From the NCBI GenBank assembly GCA_031270865.1, contig JAISWI010000052.1:1-51711 (forward strand): a DNA stretch of 51,711 nucleotides, read 5' to 3'. This stretch comes from Oscillospiraceae bacterium (lineage in GTDB: Bacteria; Bacillota; Clostridia; Christensenellales; Aristaeellaceae). How positions within the stretch are numbered: the stretch's first letter is position 1; every line of letters begins with the position of its first letter. The notes beneath the pieces were generated by a model, which saw only the letters and a list, made by a program, of their open reading frames with translations, ran no database searches and was not told the DNA's origin. Shown here in pieces: positions 7,856 to 17,282 of this stretch. Both the position numbers and the translations under genes were made by a program.

Positions 7856-9381
7856 TCACCGCGCCTGGTAGCGGTCGTACGCCGCCTGATATATCCCAAT
7901 CGTTTGCGGTACGCCCAGCGTGTTCATCCGCTCGACAAACGTGGGGAAATTATCCAGCGGTTCCTGCCCCATGATGAACTTGACAGTCATCTCCTTGCAG
8001 TAATCGCTGATCGCGGAACTGATCGACGCCAATTCAGAGGACTCGTCAGTGGTTGGCGTAACCATCGGCAGCCTATGCGTTCTCGCTATGTCGATGTACT
8101 CATTCCACAGCCGAACAGAGTCCAGTTGTACGGGGCGGGGCATATATTGTTCATGGTATCCGGTCTCGATGAATCCCGGGCAGGGATAGCTGGCCCGCAG
8201 ATATTTCCACATGGCCTGCGCCATGCTCAGCCCGTCCGGGTTGTTCTTGAGCAGGTCGGTATAAATAGGCTCACCGTCAACATAATCGAACGTCAGGCCT
8301 TCCACACCAAAGCTCTTTAGCAAGCGTCATTCGTCGCCATACCAGAAGTCCAGCATGGCCGCCGTCTTCTCCGGGTACTTGTTCGCGGTGGTTATGGCGG
8401 CGGAGCCCGCGCCGCGATACTCCTACGCCATGTTGATCATGAACGGCTCATCGCCTTCCTCCAGCACTGGATACGGCACGCCGACCAAGTTGTAGCCCTC
8501 GATCCCTTTCGCCTCGACTGCGGTATATATGTTGCCGCCGCCGAAGCCGCCTGCGGCCTCGCCGTTGATCATGTACGCTTCCAGCATTTTCGCGTCGGAC
8601 GCCGCGAAGTCAGGGTCAAGTATGCCTTTGTCATACCAGCGCTTCATGACGGTAAGGTAGTCGAGATAGGCGTCCTGGACAAGGCCGTACTTCACTGCGC
8701 CGTCCTCAACATAGTAGGACGCGCCGATGTTCCACACACTCGGGAGTATACCATCGCGTCGTTGGTCGCGATCGCTAGGCCGCTTACCAGGTCCTTTTCA
8801 TCCATCAGCATGAGCGCGGTTTCCTCCCAATCCGCCAGCGTGACAGGAATTCCAAGCCCCAGTTCGTCAAGCCAGTCCTTGCGGATCATGAAACCCGACT
8901 GACAGTTATGCTCCTATATGGAGTACGCCGCGAACAAGCCGATCATCCCGTCGTCCGTGGCGATCTGCTTGGCCAGATCGGGCTGTTCCGAAAAGAACGC
9001 GGAGTAGTTCGGGGCATACTGGCCGATAATGTCGTTCAGCTCGACTATAACGTCGTCGTCCACGGCCTTCTGGATGCCGCCGGGATAATTATTCCAATCC
9101 TTTTCCATGACGTCGGGCAGTTCGCGCGAGGCGACCAGCAGGTTGAACTGCTCGTTGATCTGGCCGACCGCGGGATGCAGGAATTCCAAATCGACACCTG
9201 TGATCTCCTGCAATTTCCGCATGACAAGGTTCTCGTCCATTGTGGACAAGACGGCGGCGCCAGTCGCTCCCAAATCGATCCAGTGTGTTAGCTTGATGGG
9301 CTCACCCTCTGAGAGCGACGGCAGGGAGGACAACGCCAGCGTTAGGCACAGGGCTATCGCTATGGCCAGTGTCTTCTTCAT
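7856..9381 (-). pseudogene. Extracellular sugar-binding protein (LipO-like), degraded
   Basis: This is the substrate-binding protein of the decayed importer. The start at ATG 9381 (GGAGG upstream) gives MKKTLAIAIALCLTLALSS, a signal peptide without a lipobox cysteine. Lesions are visible along the frame: a TAG at 8914-8916 inside otherwise continuous homology, a frameshift near 8740 between MVYSR and WNIGASYYVED, a TAG at 8423-8425, and a TGA just before 8323. Each can be undone by one base change, so these are point mutations, not a different domain order. The C-terminus (TIGIYQAAYDRY) is typical. The gene is dead by any standard reading. Confidence 0.9.
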
Positions 9382-9540
9382 ATGGGATACATCCTCCTGT
9401 CGAGTATAGAGGTTTTGTTTCCGCGCTTCGCGCCGACCAGCGCGTTCATTTGAGGATATGGTACACGGGCGCGGCGGTGATATCAATCGTTAATTTGTGT
9501 ACGATGGCTGATAAATTCTGACAAGGCGCGGGTTCATGGT

Positions 9541-10708
9541 TTATGATTCATGCTCGGTTTCTGATCTTGGGCGCAGTTCGCGGTATTTGCCCGGGGTCAC
9601 GCCTTTGCATTGCTTGAACACGCGGATGTATGTCGCGCCGCTCGCGAATCCGCAGCGGGAGGCGGTTTGAGCGATCGGCGTCCCGGACAACAACAGCGTG
9701 GCTGAACGCTCGACTCTCAGCCTGTTTATATACTCGAGCAGTCCTGTGCCTGTCTCTTCCTTATACATACGCGACACGGTGCTTGCGCGCAGTCGGAAAT
9801 GATCCGCGATGTCCGCTACGGATAGCAGGCTCTCATGCCAGCGCGGCGCTGGCTTCCATGTCCCGCGCCGGTAGTGTCGCCGCGTCTGTCTCGGATCCTG
9901 ATACGCTTACGTCCAGCCGCAGGTGAAGCGCGTTTGACACGGCTTCCGCGCACGCGGCGGTTATGTCGTCCATGTCCCGCGTTGGCTCATGGTCCAATCC
10001 CAGCGCCCATGTAAACAGGTCGCGGTGGCGGGCGCTCATCATCCAAACATCCGGCAGCCGCTCCAGCAGCCTCATGCGGAATAACTCGCATACCATATCC
10101 TGTTGTTCGTGAACAACCCGCTCGCCGCCATCCGCGCTGATGTGGAAGCGCGTTATCCAGTACAGCGGCTTATCCAGTGTCAGCCCGTAGGCGTTGTAGA
10201 AGGCGCGTGTCTGCGCGTCGTATTGCGCGTGCCCCTTCAGGAATCCGTCCAGCAATTCTTCACGCGGCAGCAAGCGGCTTTCCTCTAGGCGTTTGCCCAG
10301 CGCGGTACGCGTCCTGGTATACCGACTATGAAAGGATCAACCGACTTTTGCGCAGGTAGATTAGCTGCTGGTACAAGAATGGATCGTTCAACGCTGTGCC
10401 CATGCGTCCGTTCAGGAATTGGAAGAGTTGGAAACGCTGGGTTGTGCTGCGGTCAATGGGGATGCCGCGCGCGGTTGTAAACTCGGGGTTGTTCACAAGC
10501 GGACTGGTCAGGCAGTCGGTGTACGCGACGCTGTACTCCATGCTCTGCTCCAGCAGTTGGAGTGACGCGCGGTTAGTTTACTGTATCTGCTCGCGCAAGG
10601 CTACGGAGGCGAAGTGGTACGAGAGCAGCGCCGCCATCGCCGGTATCAGCAGCACGACTACATAGGAAACGTACCACACGCGTCGAAGGCTGGGGGTAGG
10701 TGGCGCAT
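9541..10708 (-). pseudogene. AraC family membrane-sensor regulator (YesN/YtdP type), degraded
   Basis: This is the former regulator of the sugar operon. ATG 10708 follows GGAGG (10721-10717), but one base appears lost right after it, since the next frame reads APPTPSLRRVWYVSYVVVLL, a membrane anchor. A TAA at 10578-10580 interrupts the sensor domain, which continues as LLEQSMEYSVAYTDC. Further breaks lie near 10,300 and 9,800. The C-terminal AraC helix-turn-helix pair is readable (LLEYINRLRVERSATLLLSG, then QTASRCGFASGATYIRVFK). Intact relatives sense extracellular sugars next to Lpl-type transporters, which matches the neighbouring genes. Confidence 0.85.
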
Positions 10709-11175
10709 GAGGGTCGCCTCCTAGTTGGACATATACCGTATTATAGCATGGTATGCTTGTATATGTATAGTTTATTTTAGGTATCCGTCAAACCCGTCGG
10801 CGCCTGTCAGCGCATGACACAATAGCCCTGAGCCGACTTGAAAAAAGAGTAGCGGCTTGAAAAGTTGTATCGGCTATTCAAGCGGATACGGGGGAGTGGG
10901 AATGGATACGCGAGGGCTAGTCAGCGAATACCGTCAGGCGTGTTGGTTGCGGGTGATATAAGAACACGCGCAAGGCGCGCGGCGCGTGAAAAAGTTTGCG
11001 CGGCGTGGCTTCACGCCCAATACCTTTATTTTTTTGCGGAGGAAGCCGCGCGAGAAGGCCTCGCGGGAGCTGCCAGTCCTTCCGGAACCAATCGAGCCGG
11101 ATACATTCGCCGGTAGACAGGCCTGGTTTTAACGGAGGCGCCAGTATACCAAGCCAGCAATAAGAGCGCGAGGGC
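10709..11175. other. Intergenic region upstream of the AraC remnant
   Basis: On the minus strand a TATAAT with a preceding TGC (about 10,738-10,747) probably served as promoter for the regulator. The palindrome GCATGGTATGC lies right beside it and may be its operator. The rest, up to the terminator at 11176, shows no gene. Confidence 0.5.
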
Positions 11176-11201
11176 AAAAGAGCCGCCAGCGATGGCGGCT
11201 C
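11176..11201 (-). terminator. Terminator of the GH42/sugar transporter operon
   Basis: On the minus strand GAGCCGCCA-TCGC-TGGCGGCTC forms a perfect 9-bp stem followed by TTTT. It lies 20 bp past the stop codon of the binding-protein gene. Confidence 0.85.
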
Positions 11202-11222
11202 CGTTGGGGGTATAGGATACGC

Positions 11223-12770
11223 TTACTTGTTGAAGCCCGCGCCGTCGTTGTACGCGGCGTAGAGGTCCAGCAACGGCTGGTAGGCTGGGACGTACTTGTC
11301 ATTGATGAAGGCTTGCAGCTCTTCCAGGGAGGCCTCGCCCGTGATGTACTTGGTGCGGATCTCGCCCCACGCGTCCGGGATGCCGACCTCTGTGATCGTT
11401 ACCTGGATATCGCCATAGCCGGGTACGCCGTTGCCGCTCAGGAAGGAGACGCGCCGCGCCGCCGCCCTCACGGTCTCTTCCGTCCCGTTGAATACGTCCA
11501 ATTGCTCAGGCGTGTTCGCTGTGGCGACGAGCAGGCCCTTGTCCTGGCGCTGGTAGTTGATGGTCGCGTAGGAGGCGCAGTAGCTGGTCGCGTTCGCGAT
11601 GATCTCGTCGCTGTCCTTGAACGCGAAGCGGGTTTCCGGATCCCACGTGGTGTAGGTGACACCCTCCAGGCCAACGAGCAGCAGCTCGTTTACCTTGTCG
11701 GTATAGCCGTCGTCCAGCACCTTCAGCGCCAGGTCGATCAGGTCGCTGTCCGCGTTGATGGCATAGTTGCCCCACACTTGAGGGTTGTACCAAACGTCGG
11801 CGACGGTCTCGCCTTCCAAGCGCAGAGGCGGGCCGGCGACCACTTTCGCGCCGGGGTTGCCGGTTTGGAACACGCCCGCCGGGTCGTTTAGGGCGGCCAG
11901 GTGCTCGGTGACCTTGCTGTTGTAAATCACGCCCATCTTGCCCGCCAGGAAGACGTCGTCGTCCTCGTACATCTTGGTGACGTAGAATTCCGGGTCCAGC
12001 GCTCCGGCGGAGTACATGTCCCGGCACCAGGCGAGGTACTCGATGTACGCGGGCTGCTGCTGGAGCAGCTTATAGGAGCCGTCGGCTTCCGGGACTTCCA
12101 TGGGGTGTGTCCCGAACGCGCTGAGCAGCGAACGGTGTTCCGGACCCATCACGGTGTTCAGCGACCAGCCGAAGGTGTCGTCGGCGCCGTTGCCATCCGG
12201 ATCCCGCGTGGCGAACGCCTCAACGACAACGGCGAACTCCGCCGCGGTCGTCGGCACCTCAAGGCCCAGCTTCTCCAGCCAGTCCGCGCGGTAGATTATC
12301 ACGTCCTGCGGCTTGGTCTGCACGCGCGGCAGTGAGTACAGGCTGGAGCTGCCGTCGTCATTCAACACCTTCACGGTGAACAGCTCGTCGTCATTCAGCA
12401 CGGCGAACGCGTTGGGCGTCCGCTCCGCGTTGAAGTACGGGTCCAGGTTTAAGAACAGGCCTTCCTTTGACCACTGCGTGTACAACGCGCCGGTGTCGCC
12501 GACATACATAAGGTCGGGCAGATCGCCGGAAGCCATGATCACGTTGCGGCGGTCGTTGAAGCTGGAGATCGGCGGCGCCTCAATCTCGATGGTGATGCCA
12601 TACAGGTCGCCCCACGCCTTGATGACAGGGTTGTCCTCCACCACGTAGGTGGCGGGCAGGCGCTGGAGCATGGTCAGTGTCTCGCCTTCGGCCAGGGCGG
12701 CGGGCGCGGTCAGTGCGCTCATCGCCAGCAGCGTGGCCAGGACGACCGCCAGGGAAAGAGCCTTTTTCAT
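11223..12770 (-). CDS. Extracellular sugar-binding protein of ABC importer
   Basis: This 515-residue protein captures an oligosaccharide outside the membrane and delivers it to the two permeases encoded upstream. The N-terminus MKKALSLAVVLATLLAMSAL with APAALA at the cut site is a type I signal peptide; there is no lipobox cysteine. The body has family features such as GDLPDLMYVGDTGAL, YRADWLEKLGLEVPTTAAEF and DPDGNGADDTFGW, as in LipO-type proteins. AAGGAGG lies just before the ATG. It is the last gene of the operon, 68 bp after the permease, with a small hairpin between and a terminator after. Substrate is unknown; the operon's glycosidase suggests galactose-containing oligosaccharides. ATPase is not encoded nearby, as usual for this class. 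Confidence 0.92.
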   Translation of the reverse strand: MKKALSLAVVLATLLAMSALTAPAALAEGETLTMLQRLPATYVVEDNPVIKAWGDLYGITIEIEAPPISSFNDRRNVIMASGDLPDLMYVGDTGALYTQWSKEGLFLNLDPYFNAERTPNAFAVLNDDELFTVKVLNDDGSSSLYSLPRVQTKPQDVIIYRADWLEKLGLEVPTTAAEFAVVVEAFATRDPDGNGADDTFGWSLNTVMGPEHRSLLSAFGTHPMEVPEADGSYKLLQQQPAYIEYLAWCRDMYSAGALDPEFYVTKMYEDDDVFLAGKMGVIYNSKVTEHLAALNDPAGVFQTGNPGAKVVAGPPLRLEGETVADVWYNPQVWGNYAINADSDLIDLALKVLDDGYTDKVNELLLVGLEGVTYTTWDPETRFAFKDSDEIIANATSYCASYATINYQRQDKGLLVATANTPEQLDVFNGTEETVRAAARRVSFLSGNGVPGYGDIQVTITEVGIPDAWGEIRTKYITGEASLEELQAFINDKYVPAYQPLLDLYAAYNDGAGFNK

Positions 12771-12803
12771 AGGGGAGCCTCCTTTGGGAAAATTGGGATT
12801 TCC

Positions 12804-12822
12804 AAACGCCGCGCGGGCGTTT
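12804..12822 (-). terminator. Small intercistronic hairpin before the binding protein
   Basis: AAACGCC and GGCGTTT form a 7-bp stem around a 5-nt loop. Only three T follow on the minus strand, so it is more likely a processing or stabilising hairpin than a full terminator. Confidence 0.45.
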
Positions 12823-12838
12823 TGATCCGTCAGCGCGA

Positions 12839-13774
12839 TCAGTACAGGGTGGCGCCGCCAAGCCGCTTGGCCAGCGTGTTGCTCGTGAAGATCAGGATGG
12901 CGCCAACCATGTTCTTGAACAGCCCGACCGCCGTGGAGTAGGAATACTGCCCGCCCACGACGCCGATGTTGTATGTGTAAGTCTCGAAGATGTCCGACAC
13001 CGAGATGTTCAAGTCGTTCTGGAACAGGTAGATCTGCTCGAACCCGTTGTTCATAAGCCCGCCCACCGCCAGCACCAGCATGATGACGATCGTGCCGGAG
13101 ACGCCGGGGATGGTGACATAGCGGATCTTCTGGAACCGGTTCGCGCCGTCCACCGTCGCGGCCTCGTAGTATTCCGGGTTGATACTCGCCAGGCTAGCCA
13201 AATATATAACGGTTCCCCAGCCCGCTTCCTTCCATATGTTCGTGCCGATGATCATCGCGCGGAACCACGCGGACGAACCCAGGAAGTTGACCTTCTTGCC
13301 GCCCAGCGCCTGAATCAGGTCGTTGACCAGGCCGTCATTCATTGACAGGAAGTTGACCACGATGCCCGAGAGCACGACCCACGAGATGAAGTGGGGCAGA
13401 TACATCAGCGTCTGGCTGCAGCGCTTGAACCACCGGGCGTGGATTTCATTGAGCAGCAGCGCCAGCAGCACGGGCACCGGGAAGGACGCCACCAGCCGCA
13501 TGCTGGACAGCGTGATGGAGTTGGTCAGCACGCGGTAGAACCGGTCGCTGGAGAACAACGTCACGAAGTGCTTGAAGTGGTTGAACGGGCTGCCAAAGAC
13601 GCCCGTCTTGAACTTGAAATCCTGGAACGCCATAACCACGCCGTATATGGGGATATACTTGAACAAGATCAGGAACGCCAGCCCGGGGACGCTCATCAGG
13701 TAGAGCCAGCGGTTCTTGTAAAGGTACTTGCCCCAGCCCACGCGCCGCTGGGTGACGGCCGCCGTCATTGCCAT
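12839..13774 (-). CDS. Sugar ABC permease, LplB type
   Basis: This 311-residue inner-membrane protein is one half of the translocation channel. Six membrane segments are visible, starting with NRWLYLMSVPGLAFLILF; family marks are YIPIYGVVMAFQDFK near residue 45, LMYLPHFISWVVLSGI, and the EAA loop YYEAATVDGANRFQKIRYVT. The C-terminus FTSNTLAKRLGGATLY is normal. The start at ATG 13774 is supported by GGAG upstream, and it begins 7 bp after the previous permease ends. It works with the adjacent permease and with a shared MsmX-like ATPase encoded elsewhere, which is an inference from the family. Confidence 0.93.
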   Translation of the reverse strand: MAMTAAVTQRRVGWGKYLYKNRWLYLMSVPGLAFLILFKYIPIYGVVMAFQDFKFKTGVFGSPFNHFKHFVTLFSSDRFYRVLTNSITLSSMRLVASFPVPVLLALLLNEIHARWFKRCSQTLMYLPHFISWVVLSGIVVNFLSMNDGLVNDLIQALGGKKVNFLGSSAWFRAMIIGTNIWKEAGWGTVIYLASLASINPEYYEAATVDGANRFQKIRYVTIPGVSGTIVIMLVLAVGGLMNNGFEQIYLFQNDLNISVSDIFETYTYNIGVVGGQYSYSTAVGLFKNMVGAILIFTSNTLAKRLGGATLY

Positions 13775-13781
13775 CCGCTCA

Positions 13782-14687
13782 TCACTCCTTCACGCCGCCC
13801 AGCACGAGGCCGGTCATAAAATACTTCTGCAGGAACGGGTATACCAGCATGATGGGCAGCGTCGCCACCACGATAGACGCCATTTTTAGCAGGAAGGGCG
13901 TGGTCGCGCGTTCCTCCGCGGCCATACCCTGCCGCAGTTCGTTTACGCCGCTCTCAAAGACCAGCTCCCGCAGCACCAATTGCAGCGGCCAGTTTGTCCG
14001 CTTGGTCAGGTAGATGATCGCGTTGAAGTAGCTGTTCCAATAGCCGACGATGGTGAACAGCCCCAGCGTCGCCAGTATGGGCAGGCACAGCGGCAACACC
14101 ACGCGGACCAGTACCTGCAGGTCGTTCGCTCCGTCGATCAGCGCTGCCTCCTCCAGTGAGCGGGGCAGGCTCTCCATGTAGTTGCGCGTCAGGATCAGGT
14201 TGTAGCAGCCCAACAGCCCCGGCAGGATCATCGACCACAGGTTGTTCAACAGCCCCAGCGAGCGGATTAGGAAGTAGTCCGGGATCATGCCGCCGGAGAA
14301 GAACATGGTGATTATCCACAGCGTCATGATCACCTTGTTGCCCCGCAGGTCCTTGCGGGTGAGCGGGTACGCGGTGACCACCATCAGCAGCATGGACAGC
14401 GCCGTGCCGAACAGCGCGACGTACAGCGTGTTCCTGTAGCCCGACCAGATGTATTTATACTTGGCCACCATCCGGTACGCGTCCAGGGTCAGGCGGGAGG
14501 GAAAGAAGTCGAAGTGGTTCTTCAGGTACAGGTCGTACGGCGTGAAGGAGTAGATGATCACCAGCAGGAACGGCGCGAAGCACAGCAGCGCGAACGCCGC
14601 GCTGACCGTGTAGGACACCGCCGAAACCGCGACGTCATCCCCGCGCAGCCGGACGCGGTTCTTGTTTTTTCTACCGATTAATACCAC
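13782..14687 (-). CDS. Sugar ABC permease, LplC type
   Basis: This protein of about 301 residues is the second channel subunit. Segments such as FTPYDLYLKNHFDFFPS, YRNTLYVALFGTALSMLL, FSGGMIPDYFLIRSLGLLNN and the EAA loop LEEAALIDGANDLQVLVRV define the family, and the C-terminus QKYFMTGLVLGGVKE is complete. A TTG at 14717 is in frame, but GTG 14687 follows GGGAGGG directly and gives a better start. The gene lies between the glycosidase and the LplB-type permease. The 300-bp interval upstream contains three tandem 80-bp repeats. Confidence 0.9.
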   Translation of the reverse strand: MVLIGRKNKNRVRLRGDDVAVSAVSYTVSAAFALLCFAPFLLVIIYSFTPYDLYLKNHFDFFPSRLTLDAYRMVAKYKYIWSGYRNTLYVALFGTALSMLLMVVTAYPLTRKDLRGNKVIMTLWIITMFFSGGMIPDYFLIRSLGLLNNLWSMILPGLLGCYNLILTRNYMESLPRSLEEAALIDGANDLQVLVRVVLPLCLPILATLGLFTIVGYWNSYFNAIIYLTKRTNWPLQLVLRELVFESGVNELRQGMAAEERATTPFLLKMASIVVATLPIMLVYPFLQKYFMTGLVLGGVKE

Positions 14688-14733
14688 GGAACCCTCCCTT
14701 TCCCGCTCATTATCCAAAGCGTGTTAAGCGCGA

Positions 14734-14972
14734 AGCCGCCTTGCCCGTTGTATGCCCACTACACCGCCCATACGTCCACGCGGACAGGGATGCCGCCGGA
14801 GAGGACAGCATAGAGCCGCCTTGCCCGTTGTACGCCCGCTATACCGCCCATACGTCTACGGGAACAAGGACGCCGCCGGAGAGAACGGCATGGAGCCGCC
14901 TTGCTCGTTGTATGCCGCTATACCGCCCGTACCTCCACGGGGACAGGGACGCCGCCGGAGAGGACGGCATGG
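14734..14972 (-). repeat. Three tandem 80-bp repeats inside the operon
   Basis: Three imperfect units start at AGCCGCC: 14734-14813 (80 bp), 14814-14893 (80 bp) and 14894-14972 (79 bp), and a fourth start (AGCCACC) is visible at 14973. They fill the space between the glycosidase stop (14989) and the permease start (14687). Units differ at scattered positions, mostly single substitutions. Within a unit, GCCG and CGGC around CCGGAGAGGA could pair. They have no spacers, so this is not CRISPR. Confidence 0.9.
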
Positions 14973-14988
14973 AGCCACCCGCGGGACG

Positions 14989-17136
14989 TCACGCCCTCGC
15001 CTTTTTCGCGAGACGTAGGCATTGGCTTTCCTTCGGCGCGAGGCGAAGGCCAAACCGCCCGCCTTCGATCGCGCCTTCCGCGCCTGTGAGGATGGACGTG
15101 AACCACGCGTAACTGTCCGGAAGCGTAACGGCGATGGATTCAGGTTCCCGCGACAGGCTGATGATGATGAGCAGGTCGTCGGTATCGCCAGCGTTGATCA
15201 GGCGGCTGGCCTGCGCCTCCGGTTTGTTTGTCGCCACATCAGGCTCAATGCCCTTGCCCGCCGCGATGCCAAGAACGAAGTCCCGCGCGGCGCCAGCGTC
15301 TCCGGCAATGTCCCGGCCATGAAGGTGTTCGGAGATGGCGACCTTCGGCGCGTAGGCCATGCCCAGGCACACGCCTGAGAGGATGGCCTCGCCCTTGCCG
15401 TATTGGTTCCTCACTACCATCGGCGATCCGTCGTCGTATGTGGCGAGGACGTCGCCTGTCACGTCCCGGAAGGTCTCGCGGAACCAGCCGTTAGTCAGCG
15501 TGGCTCTCTGGCCGCCGAACGCGCAGGCGAGCGTTACGCCGCGAGCGCCGCGCATGTCGTCCTCACGCGCCCCGAACACCTCGGCGAACCCGGAGCCGGG
15601 CACCTCGTAGGGCAATTGCTTATCCGGCGTGTAGCCGCAGCAGTACGGGTCGGAGAGCAGCGTCCCGCCGTTCGCGACGTAGGTTTTGAGCGCTTCCCTC
15701 GCGTTTTGGGTGATTGCCCAGGCTGTGGGCAGGATCGCCAGTCGGTAGGGGGCGAGGGTTTCCAGCGAGCATAGGTCTTCGTGGAGGATGTCGACGGGGA
15801 TGTTACGCTCCCAGAACACGCGGTAGTAGCCGCTCATGGATTCGATGGAAAGATTGCAGTTTTGGTTGTCGCACCAGTCGACCAGGTAACTTTGAACGCT
15901 GAAGATCAGCGCTACCTTGGCGGGGACTGTGGAGGATTGCGTAAAGAGGCTGGCGTTGCCGGTGACCGCCTTGCAGACGCGCTCAATGGCGCGGCTGGTG
16001 TCCGTAGGCATGCCCGCGTAGTCGGTCATGGCGGGGGTAGCATGCTCACGCCCGTGCGTCTCCTTGCGGTACTGCCAGTAGAGCATGCCTTTCGCGCCAT
16101 GTCGGATGGACTCCCATGTCCAACTAGCCGTTGTTTCCGGCGGCACGCGCCCCTCGCGCTTCAGCCCCGCGCCGATGTCGCCGGGTCCCAGCTCACTCTG
16201 CCAGATCGTCTTGCCCTGTCCGGCGCATCGCGTCGCGTCCGTGCCCAGGCCCAGCGCGGCATTGGAGCGGTCGTCGCTGGGAAACGCGCTGTAGCCCCAC
16301 ATGTCCACCTGTTTGGCGTTCTTCCAGTCGTCGAAGGCCATCGCGCCCAGGTTGGCGCAGGTGACCGCGCCGCCTCCCCACGCGTGCGCGATGACGGGGC
16401 GGTGGCGCTGGTCGAGCGAGCGGATGAGGCTTGCGCGGTAGTCGACCTCCTCCGCGATGTTGTCGATGTGAAACGAGCGGAAGTCGCACATATCCGTGTA
16501 CGCCATGCGCCAGGTTGGTGGGCGGACCTCGTCCCACTCGTTGTGGTGGCGGCCCCACGCCGCGTTCAGCGCCTCGAGCGAGCCGTATTTACGCCGCAGC
16601 CAGAGGCGGAACTTCGCGCGGGTCGCCTCGCAGAAGCAGAATACGCCCACCGGGTTCTGTTCCAGATCGACCCACACGTGCGGCTCGTTCATCGGCTCCC
16701 AGAACACGATTTCCCGCCGATCCCCGACGCTGGCGACCACCTGCCGGATGAACCGCGCCTCCAGCTCGCGCGTTTGCGGATGGTCGGGGCACAGTCCTGG
16801 CCAGCCGCCGGACGGCGTATTCAGGCGCGGCGCGGGTTCGAACGGGCGGCCCTTCACATCGACATAAAAATAGTCCTTGTACTTGCGGGACGCCCACTCC
16901 GGCGCGGCGTGTAGGTGGAACAAGAAGCCGACGCCCATGCCGGTTTCCTTAGCGCAGTCCAGGAAACGGCGCAGGTACTCCTCATCGATAAAGCCTTCGC
17001 GCGGCTCAACGGCGTTCCAGACCAGCCAGGCGCGTACCGTGTTGAAACCCATCCCCCGCATGTTCTCAAAATCCCGCAGCCATTGGTCGCGGGCGGGGGT
17101 GAATCCGCGCAGGTATTGAGCGCCGAACACAAACAC
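14989..17136 (-). CDS. Glycoside hydrolase, GH42-like beta-galactosidase
   Basis: This protein of 715 residues probably hydrolyses beta-galactosides or related oligosaccharides in the cytoplasm, since no signal peptide is seen. It has a TIM-barrel catalytic domain with WEPMNEPHV (acid/base Glu at residue 151) and TIWQSELGPGD (nucleophile Glu at residue 315), then a beta-galactosidase trimerisation-type domain (about 390-620, with PTAWAIT and GTLLSDPYCCG) and a small C-terminal beta domain. GTG 17136 is preferred to ATG 17184: the promoter puts the transcript start at about 17184, and AGGGGGG precedes the GTG. It heads the transporter operon. Exact substrate is unknown; GH42 is the best family match. 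Confidence 0.85.
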   Translation of the reverse strand: MFVFGAQYLRGFTPARDQWLRDFENMRGMGFNTVRAWLVWNAVEPREGFIDEEYLRRFLDCAKETGMGVGFLFHLHAAPEWASRKYKDYFYVDVKGRPFEPAPRLNTPSGGWPGLCPDHPQTRELEARFIRQVVASVGDRREIVFWEPMNEPHVWVDLEQNPVGVFCFCEATRAKFRLWLRRKYGSLEALNAAWGRHHNEWDEVRPPTWRMAYTDMCDFRSFHIDNIAEEVDYRASLIRSLDQRHRPVIAHAWGGGAVTCANLGAMAFDDWKNAKQVDMWGYSAFPSDDRSNAALGLGTDATRCAGQGKTIWQSELGPGDIGAGLKREGRVPPETTASWTWESIRHGAKGMLYWQYRKETHGREHATPAMTDYAGMPTDTSRAIERVCKAVTGNASLFTQSSTVPAKVALIFSVQSYLVDWCDNQNCNLSIESMSGYYRVFWERNIPVDILHEDLCSLETLAPYRLAILPTAWAITQNAREALKTYVANGGTLLSDPYCCGYTPDKQLPYEVPGSGFAEVFGAREDDMRGARGVTLACAFGGQRATLTNGWFRETFRDVTGDVLATYDDGSPMVVRNQYGKGEAILSGVCLGMAYAPKVAISEHLHGRDIAGDAGAARDFVLGIAAGKGIEPDVATNKPEAQASRLINAGDTDDLLIIISLSREPESIAVTLPDSYAWFTSILTGAEGAIEGGRFGLRLAPKESQCLRLAKKARA

Positions 17137-17190
17137 CGGATGGTTCCCCCCTCGCCATAATTGTGCCTGAAACCCACTGTACATATATAC

Positions 17191-17219
17191 AACATACCAC
17201 AGCCCGCAAAGGATGTCAA
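17191..17219 (-). promoter_or_regulatory. Promoter of the GH42/transporter operon
   Basis: On the minus strand TTGACA (17219-17214) and TATGTT (17196-17191) are 17 bp apart. The start site would fall at about 17184, which argues for the downstream GTG start of the glycosidase. Confidence 0.8.
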
Positions 17220-17233
17220 GGATGGATTGGCCA

Positions 17234-17262
17234 TTGCGCCGGGAATCGGCCAGTGGTATAAT
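17234..17262 (+). promoter_or_regulatory. Promoter of the heparinase-type lyase gene
   Basis: TTGCGC (17234-17239) and TATAAT (17257-17262) are 17 bp apart, with TG in the extended -10 position. AAGGAGG (17270-17276) follows, so the leader is very short. It diverges from the operon promoter at 17191-17219, so a shared regulator is possible. Confidence 0.75.
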
Positions 17263-17282
17263 ACCCGCGAAGGAGGCGCGCT

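Noticed and set aside
7856-9381. Stop-codon reassignment (TAG and TGA read through)
   Set aside because: Frameshifts occur in the same gene, and other intact genes in the window use TAA, TAG and TGA as normal stops.
14734-14972. CRISPR array
   Set aside because: Repeat units are 80 bp and contiguous, with no unique spacers and no cas genes.
15781-16914. 377-codon frame on the plus strand inside the GH42 gene
   Set aside because: It is antisense to a well-supported gene; high-GC codon usage opens such frames. No ribosome site or family features.
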